Below, piece by piece: positions 61,901 through 64,000 of a stretch of DNA of 64,000 nt. The position numbers and the translations under genes were made by a program. The notes beneath the pieces are model-generated. The model was not told where the DNA came from and ran no database searches. It saw only the letters and a list, made by a program, of their open reading frames with translations. The stretch comes from Moniliophthora roreri (Eukaryota; Basidiomycota; Agaricomycetes; Agaricales; Marasmiaceae): the NCBI GenBank assembly GCA_001466705.2, contig LATX02000046.1:186001-250000 (forward strand), in the 5' to 3' direction. Position 1 is the stretch's first letter. Every line of letters starts with the position of its first letter.

Positions 61901-62335
61901 CATCATCAATATCCTAAATGGCCTTGCAACATGGCCTTCTCTACGTCTTGAAGACCTTCCGGTTCTAGATACCCAAATCATAGATTTCCTCTCCTTCATA
62001 CCCAGACTGTAATCCCTCTATATCAAAAAGACCGAGGTCAGGCGCTCGTCGAGCTGCCAAATAGTTTATCTGTCCCGAACAGAACCGTCACATCCACATT
62101 CCTATGGCGCCTCACTGTCGTCGAAGAAGGCTCCTCTGTTCTTGTCCCACGGCTTAGGGAATTGACTCTCGTCATCCGACTCAACGAATATCGGTTTTTC
62201 AGGAGCTTAATGGGAGTCATGTTGTCCAGGCTCAAGTCGCATGTTTTGGCAGGTGTCAATTCTCGTTCGATGGGAGCTGTAAAGTTGCCGAGAGACCTTG
62301 AATCACCGGGACTCCTTCAGGATGCCCGCGAATAG

Positions 62336-62797
62336 TTGCGAATTTCAGTCATATATTACCGAGCGTCATTCAAACTTCGCTTCGCCGTGCCCTTCTGCAT
62401 GTCTCTGTAAAGCTGTTTATGATTCTGCTACTTATGCTTAAATTATCAAGAGTTGTGCCTGTACATTACCATGAATATGAAAGCTTTGTTTGAGATATTA
62501 ATCTTTTGGGGTACATGTATAATGGCCTCGACACACGCCAGGGATGCGGGTTGATCACGTCCCTCGCATACTCGCATCAACCTCTCCCCACACGAGTCTA
62601 TACCTGTCGGAGTCGAGGTTCGGGCGGATTTCTCAGGTGCCTGCAGAGCTGAAATGACGGAAATTCAATCGTTAGTAAGTTTCGTTGTAATTTGTCGCTT
62701 GCTCCCTAATTTCGACAATATTTTATAATGAATGGTAACGGATACTCTAGGTATTGACTCATTCTTTGACAAACACAAGAGATCGAAGCACCCTGGA
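62336..62797. other. Intergenic, amidase promoter side
   Basis: 462 bases. An ATG at 62732 is in frame with the amidase and would add 22 residues. Otherwise nothing was recognised. Confidence 0.45.
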
Positions 62798-64000
62798 ATG
62801 GCGAAGAACTGGGAAGACATAGTGGCCGAAAAGCGAGCAGCTCAACGCGCCTCGATACCTCAAGCATGGCTGTTGGAACCTGACAAGCTCCCTCCGACCC
62901 ACGTACTCGATGTCAATCATGTTCCCACTCAATGCGGTCTCTTTACACCTCTTGAACTAGAAATTACAGCTTCACCCGTTGAAAATCTTCTTTCAAACCT
63001 CTCTGGAGGAAAGTGGTCTTCAGTCGAGGTCACTACAGCCTTCTGCAAGCGTGCAGCAGTTGCACATCAGTTGGTGCGTTTCCCTTCTTGTTACTAGGAC
63101 CTTGTATTGACGAAATATTTTCAGGTCAACTGCTTGACGGAAATCTTCTTTCATGAGGCTCTCAAGAAAGCGGCAGAATTGGACACGTATTATAAGCGAA
63201 CAGGAAAGACTATTGGCCCGTTACATGGATTGCCGATTTCTTTCAAGGATCAGATCAATGTGAAGGGAGTGGAGACCACCGTAGGTGTGTCAGGCTATTT
63301 TCTTTCGTTCACCATAAGGCTAACTAGACGTTCTTGTAACAACAGGATATGTCTCTCGAGTTGGTAACGTGGCCAAGAAGAACGCAATACTCGTCGACAT
63401 CCTTCTTTCACTTGGAGCCGTTCCATACGTCAAGACAAATGTCCCTCAGACGATCATTGTACGCGTATCTTCACGGCATGTCTTTTTATCCAATAACTCA
63501 TCGAATCCAGTGGGAAGAGACCATGAATAATCTGTTCGGAAGGACTTCAAGCCCATTCAATCGATCTTTCACATCCGCAGGGTCATCTGGCGGCGAGGGC
63601 TCTCTCATTGGTACGTTCTTAGTCATTGTGAAGTATGATAAACATACTTCAACTTTAATTGAACACAGGCTTCCGAGGTAGTCCCCTCGGTAAGAATATG
63701 TCGAAAATATATCCCGTGTGTTATGTTCACAATAACCTTCAGGAATTGGTACGGACATAGGAGGGCGAGTATGCCTAATGCTCAGTCTAGCAATGAGATA
63801 CTCAATCCCTCGTTAGGTCTATTCGTGTTCCAGCCGCGTATGCAGGTTTATACGGCTTACGCCCTTCCTATGGACGTCTTCCGTTTGCAGGAATTGACGA
63901 CGCACTTGACGGTCAAAACAGCATCAAAACTGTCGCCGGACCGCTTACGACTAGTATCGAAGGTGTCAAGATCCTCATGAAGAGCGTCATTCAACAGCAA
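62798..64000 (+). CDS. Amidase signature family enzyme (acetamidase type), cut at window end
   Basis: Hydrolase of the amidase-signature superfamily. It starts at MAKNWEDIVAEKRAAQRASIP (62798), the usual fungal start; an upstream in-frame ATG lies at 62732. Exons include 62798..63073, 63125..63284, about 63343..63456, then pieces to 64000. The Ser-cisSer-Lys triad is visible: Lys in GLPISFKDQ, the cis-Ser in SAGSSGGEGS, and the nucleophile Ser in GTDIGGSIRVP. GTDIGG and SIRVP are joined only if the intron 63765..63816 uses a GC donor (GCGAGT). Further family residues are AAYAGLYGLRPSYGR and TVAGPLTTSIEGV. The C-terminal half is outside the window. Substrate unknown. Confidence 0.88.

Larger units (their letters stand above)
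59490..62335 (+). pseudogene. Decayed F-box/LRR gene, split by a minisatellite
   Basis: Fragments in shifting frames resemble the agaric F-box/LRR family. At 59490..59735 a frame contains PPPVLTASAVCGRWKQIS and MPGLWTCINIDF, the F-box core, then a stop. At 59803..59994 RLPDMLSFKQISGRLPRVKH and LFADAPALHSFSY are typical inner segments. At about 60010 comes LPLEQLRVLELWLFF. At about 62130-62290 SSVLVPRLRELTLVIRLNEY and LMGVMLSRLKSH are typical C-terminal segments. Multiple stops and frameshifts separate them, and the repeat array at 60855-61195 lies inside. The outer limits are approximate. Confidence 0.6.

Overview
This is a gene-dense nuclear window from a filamentous basidiomycete, most likely a mushroom-forming Agaricomycete. 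Genes are split by many GT-AG introns of about 48-65 bases. Gene content fits this too: F-box/LRR genes of the agaric type, a secreted haem peroxidase, a GPI-anchored cupredoxin protein, a QDE-1 type RNA-dependent RNA polymerase, a Zn2Cys6 regulator and a MYND-finger gene. Neighbouring genes often share short bidirectional promoters. No tRNA, rRNA, CRISPR array, intact transposon or secondary-metabolite cluster was recognised.

Layout. 1-6 kb (+): 3' part of tRNA ligase TRL1, a MUP1-like amino-acid permease, and an EFM2-like lysine methyltransferase. 6.7-8.3 kb (+): a tandem-cupredoxin surface protein. 8.7-18.75 kb (-): a Zn2Cys6 regulator and the phosphatidylinositol 4-kinase STT4. 18.9-24.0 kb: an unknown helical protein (+), glutaminyl cyclase (-), TRAPP subunit TRS23 (+), TIM54 (-). 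24.2-31.2 kb: an F-box protein (+), a haem peroxidase (-), a damaged MYND gene (+), a Gln/Pro-rich single-pass membrane protein (+). 31.4-43.4 kb: RNA-dependent RNA polymerase (-), CKS1 (+), the meiotic helicase MER3/HFM1 (-). 43.7-53.7 kb: a CUL1-type cullin (-), succinate-semialdehyde dehydrogenase (+), insulin-degrading-enzyme-like M16 protease (+). 54-59.1 kb: a second Pro-rich membrane protein (-), CreC-like WD40 protein (-), branched-chain 2-oxoacid dehydrogenase E1-beta (+). 59.5-62.3 kb: a decayed F-box/LRR gene carrying an ordered minisatellite. 62.8 kb to the end (+): an amidase cut by the window edge.

Most genes are housekeeping and act in separate pathways: tRNA splicing, phosphoinositide signalling, ER-Golgi traffic, mitochondrial import, SCF ubiquitination and the CDK cycle, RNA silencing, and meiotic recombination. 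I do not see one multi-gene novel system. The least expected features concern splicing. STT4 needs an AT-AC intron next to an 8-base micro-exon inside the conserved kinase activation segment. GC-AG introns are needed in three other genes, one of them at the cullin neddylation site. The glutaminyl cyclase has a one-base frame conflict at its last intron. Where exon sets are listed in full, I added the lengths by hand; all total a multiple of three except the glutaminyl cyclase.
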